Shown: positions 4,407 through 5,327 of the stretch, piece by piece
Layout: every line of letters begins with the position of its first letter
How positions within the stretch are numbered: the first letter of the stretch is position 1
From: UBA9865 sp035647835
GTDB lineage: Bacteria; Bacillota; Dethiobacteria; Dethiobacterales; Dethiobacteraceae
Assembly (NCBI GenBank): GCA_035647835.1
Contig: DASRMS010000071.1
Span: 1 to 5,327, forward strand
Direction: 5' to 3'
Length of the DNA stretch: 5,327 bases
Program-made: the position numbers and the translations under genes
The notes under the pieces: generated by a model
What the model was told of the DNA's origin: nothing
The model's database searches: none
The model's input: the letters and a program-made list of their open reading frames with translations, nothing else

Positions 4407-5327
4407 ATGAGCAAAAATGCTTTTAATAACAATGATGAGAAAAAATTGATTGGAAACGACACTTGCAGTACAGGCCGAGAGCCTCAACAGGAAGGAATTA
4501 TAGGAAGTGCCTGCGATGTCAACTCTTCCTGTGCCTGTTGTGATGAGCCTGAAGAAATGAGCAGAAGTGAAGAAAAATTCAAAACAGTTCTTCTTTTTGT
4601 CTCCATTGCAATTTTCATAGGCGGTCTGGTCGCCAAATTCGCCTTAGACTCCAATACAGTTTCCATCGTTTTCATGATAATAGCCTGGTTACTAGCCGGC
4701 TACAAAGTCATGATCAGCGCTATGAAAAAGCTCTTTTCCGGCTTTATCATGGAAGAACAGTTCCTCATGACAGTTGCCACCGTCGGCGCAGTTATACTGG
4801 GCGAATATCCTGAAGCTGCACTAGTTATGATTCTTTATCAGATAGGAGAGCATCTGGAACATTTCGCCGTCGGTAAGTCACGGCAATCTATTTCTGATCT
4901 TTTGGACATAGCTGCTCCTTATGCCAACCGCGTCACCAAAACCAGCATTGAACGGATTGATCCGGCCGATATCACTTTGGGCGATACTCTGGAGATACAG
5001 CCGGGCGAACTTATTCCCACTGATGGAGTGGTCCTGAGTGGTTACAGCCATCTCAACACCACAGCTATTACCGGTGAGTCCATACCGCTTGAAGTAAGTG
5101 AAGGCAGCCAGGTACTAAGCGGTAGTGTTAATGGTGATGGCCTTTTGCACATGAAGGCGGAAACGGTTTATGAAGAATCCACCGCAAGTCGCGTCATGGA
5201 TATGGTCGAAGAAGCTTCCAACCGTAAGGCCCGGTCAGAAACTCTGGTTAGACGTTTTTCACGTGTTTACACGCCTATCGTCGTCGTTTTGGCTGTTTTA
5301 GTTTCTTTAGTTCCACCTTTGTTATTT
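4407..5327 (+). CDS. P1B-type heavy-metal efflux ATPase (CadA/ZntA family), N-terminal 307 residues, cut by right edge
   Basis: This membrane pump exports divalent soft metals (Zn, Cd, Pb, possibly Co) using ATP. Visible parts: a 58-residue N-terminus with five cysteines (20, 36, 42, 44, 45) including CACC; hydrophobic segments at about 60-80, 84-105, 117-133 and 135-149; the family-type stretch GEHLEHFAVGKSRQSISDLL (147-166); the actuator domain with TGES at 222-225; and a further membrane segment starting near 288. The metal-selecting CPC motif, the DKTG phosphorylation site and the ATP-binding domain lie beyond the edge. The N-terminus is odd: it lacks the roughly 70-residue HMA domain with its GMxCxxC motif and has only the short Cys cluster. 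The ATG at 4407 is forced by an in-frame TAA immediately upstream; AAGGAG is 13 nt away, a long spacing. It is co-transcribed with the upstream repressor. Confidence 0.93.
   Translation, partial: MSKNAFNNNDEKKLIGNDTCSTGREPQQEGIIGSACDVNSSCACCDEPEEMSRSEEKFKTVLLFVSIAIFIGGLVAKFALDSNTVSIVFMIIAWLLAGYKVMISAMKKLFSGFIMEEQFLMTVATVGAVILGEYPEAALVMILYQIGEHLEHFAVGKSRQSISDLLDIAAPYANRVTKTSIERIDPADITLGDTLEIQPGELIPTDGVVLSGYSHLNTTAITGESIPLEVSEGSQVLSGSVNGDGLLHMKAETVYEESTASRVMDMVEEASNRKARSETLVRRFSRVYTPIVVVLAVLVSLVPPLLF

Noticed and set aside
4253..4675. Minus-strand open frames at 4253-4462 and 4484-4675
   Set aside because: They are antisense to the repressor and the ATPase, both strongly supported by conserved motifs.

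Overview
The window looks like a chromosomal segment of a Gram-positive member of the Bacillota (Clostridia-like). The evidence is a sortase LPxTG anchor, a lipobox lipoprotein, an energy-coupling-factor (ECF) transporter protein, sigma-A type promoters, strong AGGAGG-type ribosome sites, GTG and TTG starts and moderately AT-rich DNA. The species cannot be named from the sequence.

Minus-strand half (1 to about 3873). A consensus-quality promoter (TTGACT, 17 bp, TATAAT) fires leftward into a leader of about 365 nt. The leader holds a cobalamin riboswitch (aptamer about 3630-3797) followed by an intrinsic terminator (3535-3571). Next comes a three-gene operon: (i) a 719-residue secreted, LPATG-anchored protein with a transcobalamin-like DUF4430 domain and an eight-repeat PQQ-type beta-propeller; (ii) a 277-residue lipoprotein with a long Thr/Ser/Lys-rich stalk and a second DUF4430 domain; (iii) the start of an EcfT membrane protein, TTG-initiated and cut by the left edge. 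My reading is a corrinoid (vitamin B12-type) capture and import system that is switched off when cobalamin is plentiful. The wall-anchored and membrane-anchored DUF4430 proteins would pass ligand to an ECF transporter whose ATPase and S components probably lie to the left. A 48-codon open frame runs from just after the aptamer, through the terminator, to an ATGA overlap with the 719-residue gene. A perfect hairpin sits between the first two genes.

Plus-strand half (about 3950 to 5327). A divergent promoter (TTGACA, 17 bp, TATTAT) drives a two-gene metal-resistance operon: an ArsR/SmtB/CadC-type repressor with a complete alpha-5 metal site plus extra cysteines, then the first 307 residues of a P1B-type heavy-metal efflux ATPase (CadA/ZntA family). 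The ATPase N-terminus carries a short cysteine cluster instead of the usual heavy-metal-associated domain. The two operons are probably independent, although a cobalt connection cannot be excluded.

The most interesting part is the riboswitch-controlled DUF4430/ECF operon. Its wall-anchored fusion of a transcobalamin-like domain to a beta-propeller has no function that I know to be established.
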